The position numbers were made by a program, and so were the translations under genes. The notes below the pieces were generated by a model. The model had not been told where the DNA came from. It was given only the letters and a program-made list of their open reading frames with translations, and searched no databases. Positions 17,769 to 27,392 of a DNA stretch of 64,000 nucleotides are shown piece by piece. The DNA is from Fen-1135 sp963705275 (lineage in GTDB: Bacteria > Desulfobacterota > Syntrophia > Syntrophales > UBA2185). The stretch's first letter is position 1, and the number at the start of each line of letters is the position of its first letter. The DNA is taken from positions 1,860,001 through 1,924,000 of the forward strand of contig OY970063.1 in NCBI GenBank assembly GCA_963705275.1. Direction: 5' to 3'.

Positions 17769-18752
17769 ATGAAAACGCTGATCTTCACGAGGAAGGACGT
17801 TGAAAAGGTATTGACGCCATCATTGGCCATCAGAACGGTCGAGAAGGCATTCAAGGCATACGGACTGGGAGAGGCCGATATGCCTGCAAAGAGTTATCTC
17901 TATTTTAAGAAAGGTGATCTCAGATCCATGCCGGCTTACATTCACGGCCAGGGCTTGAACATTGCCGGCATCAAGAGCGTGACCGTTCACCCGGAAAATG
18001 CGATCTACGACCTTCCCACCGTTATAGCAGTTATCATCCTAGCCGATCCGCAGAATGGATTTCCGCTCGCCATACTGGACGGCACGTACCTTACCAGCAT
18101 CCGTACAGGCGCTGCGGGTGCGGTAGCCGCAAAACTCCTGAGCAGGAAGAACGCGCGGATTGCCGGATTTGTCGGCTGCGGCACACAGGCGCGCTCACAA
18201 CTGGCATGCATTCTGGAAGTGAGGAAATTGAAAGCGGTAAGAATTTGGCAGTACAATGCGAAGGATGAAATTGCGCCCAGGTTTAGAAACTGGGTGAAGA
18301 AAAGATACAAGCTGGATGCGATGATTTCTCCCGTCATCGATGAAGTGACGACAAATGTCGATATCCTCGTTACAACGACGCCTTCCCGCAGGCCATTGGT
18401 GAATAAGGTTTCCCCCGGGACTCACATCAATGCCATCGGCGCCGACGCCGAAGGGAAAGAGGAGATAAATCCGAAGATATTGAAACAGGCGAAACTGGTC
18501 ATAGACGATTGGGCTCAGGCGTCGCATAGCGGCGAGATTAATGTTCCCGTCCGCAAGAGACAACTGACAAAAAAAGACATCTATGCGGGACTAGGGGATA
18601 TTGTTGCAGGAAAAGAAAAGGGAAGGACGAAAGACAAGGAGATTACACTCTTCGACTCGACTGGTCTTGCGATTCAAGACGTGTCGTGCGCCTACACTGT
18701 TTATCAAGCGCTGAAAGACAAGAAGGGTGTTAAACGGATAGAATTGTTTTGA
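17769..18752 (+). CDS. Ornithine cyclodeaminase / mu-crystallin family NAD(P) enzyme
   Basis: A 327-residue enzyme of the OCD/archaeal alanine dehydrogenase family. The Rossmann turn VGCGTQARSQL follows the segment TSIRTGAAGAVAAKLLS typical of the family, and the C-terminal FDSTGLAIQDVS motif contributes to the active site. Members catalyse NAD(P)H-dependent imine reduction or oxidative deamination, and sequence alone does not tell ornithine, alanine or another amino acid apart. The ATG at 17769 is chosen over a TTG at 17742 because AGGGGG precedes it and homologues begin with a similar MKTLIFTRKDVE segment. It follows the two-component pair by 57 bases. Confidence 0.82.
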   Translation: MKTLIFTRKDVEKVLTPSLAIRTVEKAFKAYGLGEADMPAKSYLYFKKGDLRSMPAYIHGQGLNIAGIKSVTVHPENAIYDLPTVIAVIILADPQNGFPLAILDGTYLTSIRTGAAGAVAAKLLSRKNARIAGFVGCGTQARSQLACILEVRKLKAVRIWQYNAKDEIAPRFRNWVKKRYKLDAMISPVIDEVTTNVDILVTTTPSRRPLVNKVSPGTHINAIGADAEGKEEINPKILKQAKLVIDDWAQASHSGEINVPVRKRQLTKKDIYAGLGDIVAGKEKGRTKDKEITLFDSTGLAIQDVSCAYTVYQALKDKKGVKRIELF

Positions 18753-18824
18753 TCAGATGATACTTGGCCCTGTTCCATACAAAGCTGCTGAAATAGGGGA
18801 TAACGGAAGCCGGCAGAAAGGCCC

Positions 18825-19865
18825 TCAGGTCTGATCTTCCGTTCTTTCCAAATGGCTGACCCTCATTCCGATGAGGCGCACTCTCTTTTTGAGTTCAACC
18901 CTCTTGAGGCTGGCAAATGCCGCTTTCCTTATATTTTCATCCTCGTCCGTCGCATGCGGGACGGTCGTAGCCCGCGTGACGGTTTCGAAATCGCTGAACC
19001 GCACCTTGATGGTAACAGTCCTTGCCTTGAAGCCGCTGTCTTTCATATCTGTAACTACTTCCCGTGTCAGGTCCGCCAGGGTCTTGGCTATCAATTGCCA
19101 GTCGGCGATGTCCTTTTGGAAAGTCGTTTCCCTGCTCATGGATTTCGGTTCCCAGTCGGTGACCAGAGGACTGTCATCGATTCCCCGCGAGGCGTGATAA
19201 AGATAATTTCCGTAAGAGGAGCCGAAGCTGTCAACCAACCTGTCGATGTCAAGAGAGGCGAGTTCTCCTAAGGTTTCAATACCCATATCGTTCAGGTGCT
19301 TCTCTGTCTTTGGTCCGATTCCCCAGAGTTTCCTCACAGGAAGCGGTTTAAGGACGCTCATAACATTTTCGGCGAGGATTATGGTGAGGCCGTCTGGTTT
19401 ATCCATGTCTGAGGCGATCTTGGCGATGAGCTTGTTGGGGGCGATGCCGATGGAGCACGTCAAGCCCGTCTCGTCTTTGATGCCTTTTTTAATTCCTAGC
19501 GAGATTTCTTCTGCAAGATTATCGATTGCGGATATGTCGAGAAACGCCTCGTCAATTCCCACGTCTTCGATGACGTCAGAAAATCCCCTGAGGATGCTTT
19601 TCACCTTCCGTGACTCCATTGAGTACGCCTCGTAATCAACAGGAAGAAAGAAGGCCTTGGGGCATAAGCTGTAAGCCGTCTTTAAAGGCATGGCAGAGTG
19701 GATGCCGAACTTTCTTGCTTCGTATGAGGCGGTAGCCACGACCCCCCTTTTCGTGGGGTCGCCGTTGCCTCCTATTACCACAGGCTTGCCGATTAATTCG
19801 GGGCGTCTTCTCTGCTCCACCGCCGCAAAAAAGGCGTCCATGTCGATGTGAAGGATGCGTCTCAA
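18825..19865 (-). CDS. dinB: DNA polymerase IV
   Basis: A 346-residue Y-family translesion polymerase. The catalytic acidic residues lie in ILHIDMDAFFAAVE at the N-terminus and in EDVGIDEAFLDIS near 102-114, with the YEARKFGI segment between. The finger, palm and little-finger regions follow in order, including GIGPKTEKHLNDMGI (helix-hairpin-helix). The start overlaps the stop of the thyX-like gene (ATGA), giving a small operon that links nucleotide supply with damage tolerance. Confidence 0.95.
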   Translation of the reverse strand: MRRILHIDMDAFFAAVEQRRRPELIGKPVVIGGNGDPTKRGVVATASYEARKFGIHSAMPLKTAYSLCPKAFFLPVDYEAYSMESRKVKSILRGFSDVIEDVGIDEAFLDISAIDNLAEEISLGIKKGIKDETGLTCSIGIAPNKLIAKIASDMDKPDGLTIILAENVMSVLKPLPVRKLWGIGPKTEKHLNDMGIETLGELASLDIDRLVDSFGSSYGNYLYHASRGIDDSPLVTDWEPKSMSRETTFQKDIADWQLIAKTLADLTREVVTDMKDSGFKARTVTIKVRFSDFETVTRATTVPHATDEDENIRKAAFASLKRVELKKRVRLIGMRVSHLERTEDQT

Positions 19866-21376
19866 GGCTTATTATCCAGGATATTGCCCGAAGCCGGCTC
19901 CATGGCGAAGACCTGGTTGTACAGAGATGCGAAGCCGTCCTTGCCGGTTGCGAGCATCAGTGCGAGCGGCATCGATTTTTTGCCCAGCTTCACCATCTCT
20001 TCCGCCGTCTTTCTTATGTCCCATTGGGCGTGCGTATCTGCCCGGAGCCGTGCGACATGGTATAGTTCCCTCGCATTGATCTTCATGGAAACGCGCCTGC
20101 GATGCGCGTTGGTGAGGATGTAGCCGGCAGCAAGCGGGAAGAGCGCTCTTACTTGGGCATATATCTTTTCGGTTTCGGTTACGACTCCCATAAAGGCCTT
20201 GGCCATGCCGATTTCCGATATTGCGGGCGGAACCGTTACGCCAAGGGCGGGATCGTAATCCTGACAGGTTATGGTTGCCATACGGTGGCGCTTCATCTGG
20301 GCAAAGCAGCTCGCGCTGATGAGCAGCTCAAAATGAAGTTCCGCGTTCTCGAACTCACGCAGCGCCGCATCGTAGGACTTGATGTGCTTCAGGGCTGTTC
20401 TTATGAGTGATTCTTTTTCTTGCATATCCATGGAAATGACCATTTGCAGGCACTGGGCCATCGGCAGATCTGACGACGAATGGATCAGTGATGCCATGAT
20501 TCTGTCGTCTCCGCCGGGCGTGGCATAGACGAGGGAAACGTCTTGTCCGCTTGATACCGCCGGCACTATCGCGGCTCTGTGCTCGCCTTGCCGTATCAGA
20601 GCGGAGACGGCATCCCTTAGATTCCGCCTCGTAAGGCGGTCGTATTCAGTGGCATCCGTGTAGCGGATAAGAGAGGGGGCCGTATCTTTCGTCGCCTCAA
20701 AGAGCTTCTGACCATACTCCTTTGCCTCGTTCAGGGGATGGGCGGCAAGACGGCGGAGCATGAACTCGAGGTTCCTCGCATTCACGGTCATTCCCAACTG
20801 TGTTTCCGTTGCAAGGGAAATTACGTAGCGGGCATCTTCCTTGGCCCAGCCTTCCAGCATGGAGCGATTGGTGGAGTCCGCTGCGAGGTCTTTGTGCTTT
20901 TCAAAGATGCGGGGCTTCAATTTTTCGAAGAGTTCATGATACAAGCTGTTCTGTTTGCGGACGATGTCCACGAAGGGCGCTTCCATGGGCGTCCCGCGGA
21001 TTTCTTCGGGGATGACGAAATCGTCTTCCAGCCTCACGTAGCGCTGCGATTTTTCCGTATAAGAGCAGAGACGAAATTTTTCGATTTCCTCCACAAGGAG
21101 ACGGGAAACCCCGAGGACATCAATGTTGAAGACGGCATGCTCGGCTACGGAGCTGTGTCCCATCTCGAAGACGATGTTCTTGTTGGACTGCCGCGCTTCT
21201 TCCACCTCCTGCCTGGCGATGGCACGCAATGCATCGACGGGCTTGGGGCTGCGGCTGATCCGGGCGTAAGCGGCGGAGATGGTCTCCGGCGTGAGATTCT
21301 TGGCTTCCGGCCGCAGTTTCTGAATATCACGGATTGTTTCAAAATCGATATTGTAGCCGGCGAGGATAATTTTCAT
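19862..21376 (-). CDS. thyX: FAD-dependent thymidylate synthase (ThyX), tandem-domain form
   Basis: 504 residues, about twice a standard ThyX. The N-terminal half carries the ThyX-like motif RLCSYTEKSQRY near 100-112, lacking the first His of the consensus RHRxxSxNExSxRY, and later VTVNARNLEFMLRRL. The C-terminal half repeats the plan, with RHRMATITCQDYDP (degenerate after RHR) and then NAHRRRVSMKINARELYH followed by RLRADTHAQWDIR. ThyX makes dTMP from dUMP using methylenetetrahydrofolate and reduced FAD. Because each half keeps different catalytic elements, the two may form one composite site. It overlaps dinB by four bases. Confidence 0.82.
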   Translation of the reverse strand: MKIILAGYNIDFETIRDIQKLRPEAKNLTPETISAAYARISRSPKPVDALRAIARQEVEEARQSNKNIVFEMGHSSVAEHAVFNIDVLGVSRLLVEEIEKFRLCSYTEKSQRYVRLEDDFVIPEEIRGTPMEAPFVDIVRKQNSLYHELFEKLKPRIFEKHKDLAADSTNRSMLEGWAKEDARYVISLATETQLGMTVNARNLEFMLRRLAAHPLNEAKEYGQKLFEATKDTAPSLIRYTDATEYDRLTRRNLRDAVSALIRQGEHRAAIVPAVSSGQDVSLVYATPGGDDRIMASLIHSSSDLPMAQCLQMVISMDMQEKESLIRTALKHIKSYDAALREFENAELHFELLISASCFAQMKRHRMATITCQDYDPALGVTVPPAISEIGMAKAFMGVVTETEKIYAQVRALFPLAAGYILTNAHRRRVSMKINARELYHVARLRADTHAQWDIRKTAEEMVKLGKKSMPLALMLATGKDGFASLYNQVFAMEPASGNILDNKP

Positions 21377-21389
21377 AAAATTGGCATCC

Positions 21390-22196
21390 TTACCATTTGA
21401 CGAGTTCTACATGGGACAATGTCCGTCCCAGGAACCCTTCGCCGATCGTCTGAAAGTGATAGGGCACATCAGTGACAAAGAACCTGTATTTCGGCTGTGT
21501 CCGCTCCTGGTTTCCAAGCTGTTTGCCCGCGAGCAGATGGGCCGTTATATCCGCCATGGCTTCCGCGGAATCCACAAGACCTATATCCGGGCCCGCAATC
21601 TCCTGCAGAAGGGGCTTGATCAAAGGATAGTGTGTACATCCCAGGACAAGGGTATCAACCTGTTCAGCCAGAACCGGTCTTAAGTATTCCTGGGCGGTAA
21701 GCCGGGTGACAGGGTGATTCCACCATCCCTCTTCGACCAGAGGCACAAATAGGGGACAGGCTTGGGAGAACACCCGGATGTCCGGGTCATGCTGGTGGAT
21801 GGCGCGGGCATAGGCGTTGCTGTTTATGGTTGCCGGCGTGCCGATGACACCGATAGATTTGCTGCGTGTTTCGGATGCTGCTTTGCGTGCTCCTGCATCG
21901 ATTACGTCCAGTACGGGAACAGGAGAAATGCCTCTCACTGCCTGATATGCGACCGCGGCCATGGTATTGCAGGCGATAATGAGCAGTTTCACATCTTTTT
22001 GCAGCAGGAAATGTGTAATCTCCGCGGCGTACTGCGTGATCGTTTCCGGTGATTTCACACCGTATGGCACCCGTGCCGTATCACCGAAATAGATGATATT
22101 TTCGAATGGCAGGCGTTCCATGAGGGCCCGAACGACCGTTAGTCCGCCGATACCGGAATCAAACACTCCGATAGGATGGCTGGACATTGGCTGCAT
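21390..22196 (-). CDS. murI: Glutamate racemase
   Basis: 268 residues from the ATG at 22196, which follows an AAGGA sequence at seven bases; an in-frame upstream start at 22262 lacks one. The motif GVFDSGIGGLTV opens the protein. The two catalytic Cys residues lie in IIACNTMAA and LVLGCTHYPL. The enzyme interconverts L- and D-glutamate for peptidoglycan. It lies 13 bases downstream of where the thyX gene starts on the same strand, so it precedes thyX-dinB in the transcript. Confidence 0.93.
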   Translation of the reverse strand: MQPMSSHPIGVFDSGIGGLTVVRALMERLPFENIIYFGDTARVPYGVKSPETITQYAAEITHFLLQKDVKLLIIACNTMAAVAYQAVRGISPVPVLDVIDAGARKAASETRSKSIGVIGTPATINSNAYARAIHQHDPDIRVFSQACPLFVPLVEEGWWNHPVTRLTAQEYLRPVLAEQVDTLVLGCTHYPLIKPLLQEIAGPDIGLVDSAEAMADITAHLLAGKQLGNQERTQPKYRFFVTDVPYHFQTIGEGFLGRTLSHVELVKW

Positions 22197-22372
22197 GAGA
22201 AATCCTTTTTTGCGTTGAAATGGCTTCCTATTTAACACAGCCACCGGAAAAATCAAAGTCAAGAATTGTACGCTCTAGAGAAGCTTTCTGTTGAAATTAT
22301 CGAATAAATAAGATATTTTTTTGGAGACCACTTTGCTTGGAAAGAGAAATTCTCCCTTATATCAGGAGTGTC

Positions 22373-23428
22373 ATGCGCGCCTCGAAAGTCCAAAACATAC
22401 TTTTTTTCACGATTATGATCTTTGTCTTCCTTCTGTTTCTGTATCTACTTTCGCCTTTCTTCTTTCCCGTTTTCTGGGCGGCTGTCATTTCGAGTATCTT
22501 CAGTCCTTTCTATAAACTTCTCAACGGGAAATTGCATAATCCCAGTGCCGCGGCTGCGGTCATTTTTCTGGTCGTCTCTGTAATCATAATACTGCCGGGA
22601 AGCATTATCGGCAGCGTGATGTTTGGAGAGTCCATGCGCATGTATGAATCCCTCGATGCGGATGGCGGCAATATAGAAAATATAGTGAAGGGTGTTGCAG
22701 ATGCAGTAAAGAATAACCCGTATGTGGCCCGATTGCATATCAATGAACAATTCTGGACCGAAAAGTTTTCTGAAATCGCCAGGACTATTTCCAACTATAT
22801 CTTTATCAACCTGAAGGACCTCACGCAGAACACATTTATCTTTATCGTTCAATTCTCTGTCATGCTCTATACACTGTTTTACTTTATTCGTGACGGCGAT
22901 AAGCTTTTGAGAAAGGTTGTGCGTGTGTTTTCTCTTGGGCACGAGAGAGAAAAAATCCTCTATGAACGTTTTGTGGCGGCTGCGAGGGCCACTTTGAAGG
23001 TGACACTGATTATTGGGGGCATTCAGGGAACGCTGGGAGGGCTTCTTTTCTGGGCCACCGGCATTCAAGGACCACTGATGTGGGGAGCCATTATGATATT
23101 TACGGCCATTGTACCGGTTGTCGGCTGTTCCATCGTCTGGGTGCCTGCCGGCGTGATAATGTTGATAACGGGACATTTTTGGAAAGGCATGATCATCCTC
23201 GCTTTCGGCGTTCTTGTAATCAGCATGGTGGACCATTTTCTTCGTCCCATACTCATCGGCAGAGATGTGCAGATGCATCCTCTGATGGTTTTCTTATCCA
23301 CCTTGGGCGGGTTATCGCTATTCGGATTTTCCGGCTTCATTATCGGCCCCATCGTCGCTTCCCTGCTCCTGGCAATCTGGGCGATGTACGAAGAATTCTA
23401 CCGGGACACATCATTGTCAAGCGATTAG
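22373..23428 (+). CDS. AI-2E family (PerM/YdiK) membrane transporter
   Basis: 351 residues from ATG 22373, which has AGGAG four to five bases upstream; a TTG at 22337 is the alternative. About seven to eight transmembrane segments, with the long amphipathic region between them and the C-terminal segment HPLMVFLSTLGGLSLFGFSGFIIGPI, are diagnostic of this family. Members include TqsA (autoinducer-2 export) and several Na+/H+ antiporters, so the substrate cannot be named. The gene is monocistronic and convergent with the PiT transporter. Confidence 0.85.
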   Translation: MRASKVQNILFFTIMIFVFLLFLYLLSPFFFPVFWAAVISSIFSPFYKLLNGKLHNPSAAAAVIFLVVSVIIILPGSIIGSVMFGESMRMYESLDADGGNIENIVKGVADAVKNNPYVARLHINEQFWTEKFSEIARTISNYIFINLKDLTQNTFIFIVQFSVMLYTLFYFIRDGDKLLRKVVRVFSLGHEREKILYERFVAAARATLKVTLIIGGIQGTLGGLLFWATGIQGPLMWGAIMIFTAIVPVVGCSIVWVPAGVIMLITGHFWKGMIILAFGVLVISMVDHFLRPILIGRDVQMHPLMVFLSTLGGLSLFGFSGFIIGPIVASLLLAIWAMYEEFYRDTSLSSD

Positions 23429-23483
23429 GGAGACATTTTTCTGAGGCCCATCGTCTGTATCCTAAACAACGATCCCGGCGAGA

Positions 23484-24482
23484 TTACCGTATGATGTGCG
23501 TAGCGACGTGGATAGCGGCGGAGATAAAAGCTGCCATGGGAATCGTCAATATCCAGGCCCAGACGATGTTTCCGGCCACCCCCCAGCGAACGGCGGTAAG
23601 TCTCTTAGTTGATCCCACCCCCACAATGGCGCCCGTAATGGTGTGAGTCGTACTAACGGGAATGCCGGCTATGGACGCCCCGATAATGGAGATAGCTGCC
23701 GCTGTTTCCGCGCAGAACCCCCCAATTGGCTGGAGCTTTGTTATCTTGGTTCCCATCGTCTTGACAATGCGCCATCCTCCGGACATGATGCCCAGGGCAA
23801 TGACTGTGTAACATGCGATAATAACCCAGAAGGGAATATAAAAGGTTTTTCCGAGGAGACCATGGCTGTAAAGAATTATGGCTATAATTCCCATGGTTTT
23901 CTGGGCGTCGTTCGTGCCGTGACCCATACTGTAGATTGCGCATGAGACAAGCTGCAGTTTTCGAAACAATTTATCTGCTTTTGCAACATTGGAATACCGG
24001 TTGATGTTCAGCACTAGAATCATCATGGCCAATCCCAGGATCAGACCAATGGCAGGGGAAAGCACCACAAAAATGGCTGTTTTTATAATACCGCTCCATA
24101 CGAGGACACTGGTTCCCCCGTCTACGAGGCCTGCGCCGATGAGGCCGCCGATGAGGGCATGAGAGGAACTGCTGGGGAGCCCATAATACCACGTAATGAT
24201 GTTCCAGATGATAGCACCGCCCAGGGCGGAAAGGATGAGCATATCGTTTACGATATCGGGATTAATAATGCCGGTTCCAATAGTCTTGGCTACCTGTACA
24301 CCGACAAAGAAGACGGCGGCAAACTCGAAGAAAGCCGCCCATAAGACGGCATATTTTGGTGAAAGAACCCTGGTAGATACAATTGTTGAAATAGCATTAG
24401 CAGAGTCATGGAAACCGTTGAGAAAATCAAATGCTAAAGCTACAATGATAAGAAAAATTACAAACCCTAAGGAATCAGGCAT
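23484..24482 (-). CDS. pitA: PiT-family inorganic phosphate transporter
   Basis: A 332-residue integral membrane protein with about ten spans. The duplicated PiT signature is visible: FLNGFHDSANAISTIV near the N-terminus and a related GTNDAQKTMGIIA segment in the second half, both containing the Asn-Asp substrate-site residues. It imports metal-phosphate with H+ or Na+. Its start overlaps the end of the upstream DUF47 gene by eight bases, the standard pit-accessory arrangement. Confidence 0.9.
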   Translation of the reverse strand: MPDSLGFVIFLIIVALAFDFLNGFHDSANAISTIVSTRVLSPKYAVLWAAFFEFAAVFFVGVQVAKTIGTGIINPDIVNDMLILSALGGAIIWNIITWYYGLPSSSSHALIGGLIGAGLVDGGTSVLVWSGIIKTAIFVVLSPAIGLILGLAMMILVLNINRYSNVAKADKLFRKLQLVSCAIYSMGHGTNDAQKTMGIIAIILYSHGLLGKTFYIPFWVIIACYTVIALGIMSGGWRIVKTMGTKITKLQPIGGFCAETAAAISIIGASIAGIPVSTTHTITGAIVGVGSTKRLTAVRWGVAGNIVWAWILTIPMAAFISAAIHVATHIIR

Positions 24483-25095
24483 GCTTCAGGACGATACCTT
24501 CTATTATATTTGAGACGTCCTCACACACATCAAGGGCTTCTTCGATACGTTCAAAGATTTCCTTCCATTTTATCAATTCGATGGCATCTTTTTCATTCTC
24601 AAAAAGATCGACCATTGCCGTTCTCAGAACAATATCGCCTTCGTTTTCGAGGGTGTTTATCTCCACGCACGCATCGATGATCATCTTTGAATTTTTCATA
24701 TCTCTCATCGCGTAGACGATGAGTTTAACTTTGCTGATGGACAGGTTGAGGATCTTTGCCTGATCGATAATCACCTTCGTTGGCTTCTTCACCTTATAAA
24801 GACTCATCCTGGCCGCTGACGCTTCGATCATATCCAGGATGCTATCCATCTTATTTACCAGGGCATAAATGTCCTCCCTGTCCAGAGGAGTCAGGAATGA
24901 CTTGTGCATCTTCTCATAGGTCCTGTGGGTGATGACGTCCGCCTCATGCTCCAGCTCTTTGAGCTTGGTTATCTTTGGAAGGGGATATTCATACGTCTCG
25001 ACCATATCCAGGAAGACCTTCCCACCTTCTTCGATTTTATTGATGAGTTCCTCAAACAGGTCGTAAAATTTTTCTTCTTTGGGAATAAACCGCAT
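24475..25095 (-). CDS. DUF47/PhoU-like Pit accessory protein
   Basis: A 206-residue all-helical cytoplasmic protein of the TIGR00153/DUF47 family. Acidic clusters such as ELEHEADVITHRTYEKMHK and ENEGDIVLRTAMVDLFENEKD match the metal-binding E(D)xxxD repeats of PhoU-like proteins. Members sit upstream of pit genes and are thought to regulate transport. The eight-base overlap with pitA supports cotranslation. The 235 bases upstream, to the end of the ATP-grasp gene, contain no gene and should hold the promoter. Confidence 0.88.
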   Translation of the reverse strand: MRFIPKEEKFYDLFEELINKIEEGGKVFLDMVETYEYPLPKITKLKELEHEADVITHRTYEKMHKSFLTPLDREDIYALVNKMDSILDMIEASAARMSLYKVKKPTKVIIDQAKILNLSISKVKLIVYAMRDMKNSKMIIDACVEINTLENEGDIVLRTAMVDLFENEKDAIELIKWKEIFERIEEALDVCEDVSNIIEGIVLKHA

Positions 25096-25330
25096 GTGTC
25101 CTCCGCAACGATTCGAGCTTGCTTCTATGCGTTAGTATGTGCATCCCTTAACAAACAGGTTCTTGACGAATTTGCCATCTTCAAGGGAAATTGCAAGCGA
25201 ATGCTATCTACAGGATTAGCTTTGAAAAAGCAACTGTTTTTACCTTTGACAACAGGCAGGTATCCTGGGGAATGCCTCGGATAGAAGGCCTTTGATTACA
25301 TTATGTTGTCAATTCCCATTCCGGAGAATA

Positions 25331-26341
25331 TCAAAATGACGCGGCTTCTTGGATTATCCGCTCAATTGCCCGGGCGAAACGTAAACCCGATCGATCGAGT
25401 GCTGCATAAAATCCCCCGTCCGGAGACAGGCACGGATTTGTATTCACTTCCAGGACCCACGGCTTCCCCGCACCGTCGATACGGAAATCCACCCTTGCAT
25501 ACCCTCGCAGGCCGAACACCTGCCAGCACTGAAGAGCTAAATCCTTCAATCGGAGAAGCAAAAGGGAGTCCTCCTCCGGAAAATCAAAACACCGTGGCGT
25601 GTGATGATATTCAAAGGAGTCTTCAATCCATTTGGATAAGTAGTCAACAACCCTGACCTTGCCCGGAGGAAAATCGTCAAAGCGAATCTCCGCGGGGGCA
25701 AGGACTTGCGGCCCTCCCTCTCCCGCGAGGAGGGAGAGATTAAATTCCCTCCCTTCGACAAAGGCTTCCGCAAAACAGGCCATGCCGAGTTTCCTCTGCA
25801 TGGTTGCCATTGCCGCGCCGAGCTGCTTGGGATCTCTTGCATGAATGATGGAATCGTTATGGAGCCACGTGGAGGCGTGTTCCCAGACGGCCTTAATGAT
25901 ATATGTGCCTTCGACGAAATCTCCGACGTAGTTCTCACAGGGCAGAAACAACGACGGCGTGGCAATACCCGCTGCATTCAGGGCCTGTTTGGCGAGAACC
26001 TTGTTGGACGTGAGAAACATGGCCTCCGTGCCTGCGCCGGTGTAAGGGATTTTCAGAAAGTCCAGAATGGATGGGGCAATGTGAATCAGGCTCCCCTGTC
26101 CAGCCATCGTTTCTACAATATTGAAGACGAAAGCAGGCTGGACATCCCTCAGGATGTCAATTACGTGAGCGACATTCAGCGAGAAGGGCATGGTTATGGA
26201 TTCATATCCCAACTCCGAAAGAGCCGACGACACACAAGCAGCCTGGACAAGGGCGTCCTTTTCATCCATGCCGGCTTCTTCCGGCACATCGCTGTGCAGC
26301 ACGACGGCTTTCAAGGACTTAGTATCAGCGTGGTGACTCAT
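25331..26341 (-). CDS. D-Ala-D-Ala-ligase-like ATP-grasp protein (second of pair)
   Basis: 336 residues from the ATG at 26341, which overlaps the end of the preceding ligase by 17 bases; an ATG at 26413 is possible but lies well inside that gene. Features are DVQPAFVFNIVETMAGQGS near the N-terminus, the ATP-grasp Lys strand TYIIKAVWEHAS, the acidic FVEGREFNLSLL, and the metal-binding ARVDFRIDGAGKPWVLEVNTNPCL. This fold joins a carboxylate to an amine through an acyl-phosphate. It is the last gene of kamA-ligase-ligase, and the substrates are unknown. It is unlikely to be the housekeeping Ddl, because of the divergent N-terminus, the paired arrangement and the aminomutase partner. Confidence 0.78.
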   Translation of the reverse strand: MSHHADTKSLKAVVLHSDVPEEAGMDEKDALVQAACVSSALSELGYESITMPFSLNVAHVIDILRDVQPAFVFNIVETMAGQGSLIHIAPSILDFLKIPYTGAGTEAMFLTSNKVLAKQALNAAGIATPSLFLPCENYVGDFVEGTYIIKAVWEHASTWLHNDSIIHARDPKQLGAAMATMQRKLGMACFAEAFVEGREFNLSLLAGEGGPQVLAPAEIRFDDFPPGKVRVVDYLSKWIEDSFEYHHTPRCFDFPEEDSLLLLRLKDLALQCWQVFGLRGYARVDFRIDGAGKPWVLEVNTNPCLSPDGGFYAALDRSGLRFARAIERIIQEAASF

Positions 26342-27392
26342 CGCTGTTGCGACAGGTGAGACATGTTTGGTAATAACGTGACAGGGCGGGTTCGGCAGTT
26401 GGGCAAAGAGCATTCGTGTCCCGGATCCGTTTTCGCGCCGACTCCATGATCATGTTGATGAGATCATGATAGGTAATGCCGGCAAGCTTGCATATTATAG
26501 GGAGGTCAGAATGGTCCGGATGCAGGCCGGCCAACGGATTGATTTCAAGGAAATGGGGCAATCCCTTCTTATCTGCACGTAGGTCGACTCTGCCTGCATC
26601 TCTGCAACCGAGTCCCCGCCATGCGGCAAGAGCTGTTTCCTGCACTGCCTGGGCCATGGAGTCATTGGCCAGCCGGTATTCCACAAGCTCCTCACAGTTC
26701 TCTTTGTTTATATAGGAATAGACGCCTTTCTCCGCTTCGTCTTTTAGGTGGACTTCCATGACTCCGAGTGCGACGGCGTCTTTCCCCGTACCGACGATGC
26801 CTACAGTGAACTCCCGGCCGGGAAGAAAACGCTCGATAAGGACGGGTTGCCGGTACGTGGTTAACAAAAACCTGCATACGACCGAAAGCTGCTTTCGGGA
26901 AGTTATCTTTGAATGGGCGTCAATGCCCTTGCTTGTACCTTCGGCCACTGGCTTCACAAAGAGCGGAAACGGAAGCGATACCTTATCGATATCGTCCTCT
27001 TCGTGAACAAGCACAAAATCCGGCGTCGGGATACCGAAGTCGCGTATAACACGCTTAGTCATGCCTTTATGAAGGGTGAGCGAGAGAATGAGGGGATCGG
27101 AAAATGTGTAAGGGATGTTATAGACATCGAGAATGGCGGGCACCTGGGCTTCTCTGCCGAGCCCCTCTATGCCTTCGGCGATGTTAAAGACTATGTCCCA
27201 TCTGTCGCCGCATGCCAGCCTTTTCACAAGTGACTTGATGTTGCCTATACGATCGGTGAGATAACCTAAATCCTTTAACGTCTGCTCAATTGCATCTATC
27301 GTATCAGTCCGGTCAAACTCCGCAGTCTCTTCTTCATCGTATCCCTCAGCGATATAATCATCACGAAGGTCGTATGTAATTCCCGTCCTCAA
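26325..27392 (-). CDS. D-Ala-D-Ala-ligase-like ATP-grasp protein (first of pair)
   Basis: 355 residues. The N-terminal domain contains DIVFNIAEGIEGLGREAQVP, the Ddl-like dinucleotide region. The central ATP-grasp has LPFPLFVKPVAEGTSKGID and LIERFLPGREFTVGIVG, and the C-terminal metal site is CRDAGRVDLRADKKGLPHFLEINPLAG. It overlaps kamA by four bases (ATGA) and the second ligase by 17. It ends in a short tail with two Cys (TCLTC). Peptide-bond formation involving lysine or beta-lysine is a reasonable inference from the neighbour, but no substrate residue can be read from the sequence. Confidence 0.8.
   Translation of the reverse strand: MRTGITYDLRDDYIAEGYDEEETAEFDRTDTIDAIEQTLKDLGYLTDRIGNIKSLVKRLACGDRWDIVFNIAEGIEGLGREAQVPAILDVYNIPYTFSDPLILSLTLHKGMTKRVIRDFGIPTPDFVLVHEEDDIDKVSLPFPLFVKPVAEGTSKGIDAHSKITSRKQLSVVCRFLLTTYRQPVLIERFLPGREFTVGIVGTGKDAVALGVMEVHLKDEAEKGVYSYINKENCEELVEYRLANDSMAQAVQETALAAWRGLGCRDAGRVDLRADKKGLPHFLEINPLAGLHPDHSDLPIICKLAGITYHDLINMIMESARKRIRDTNALCPTAEPALSRYYQTCLTCRNSDESPR

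Noticed and set aside
20738..21400. Plus-strand open frame of 220 codons
   Set aside because: Antisense to the thyX-like gene, which is well supported.
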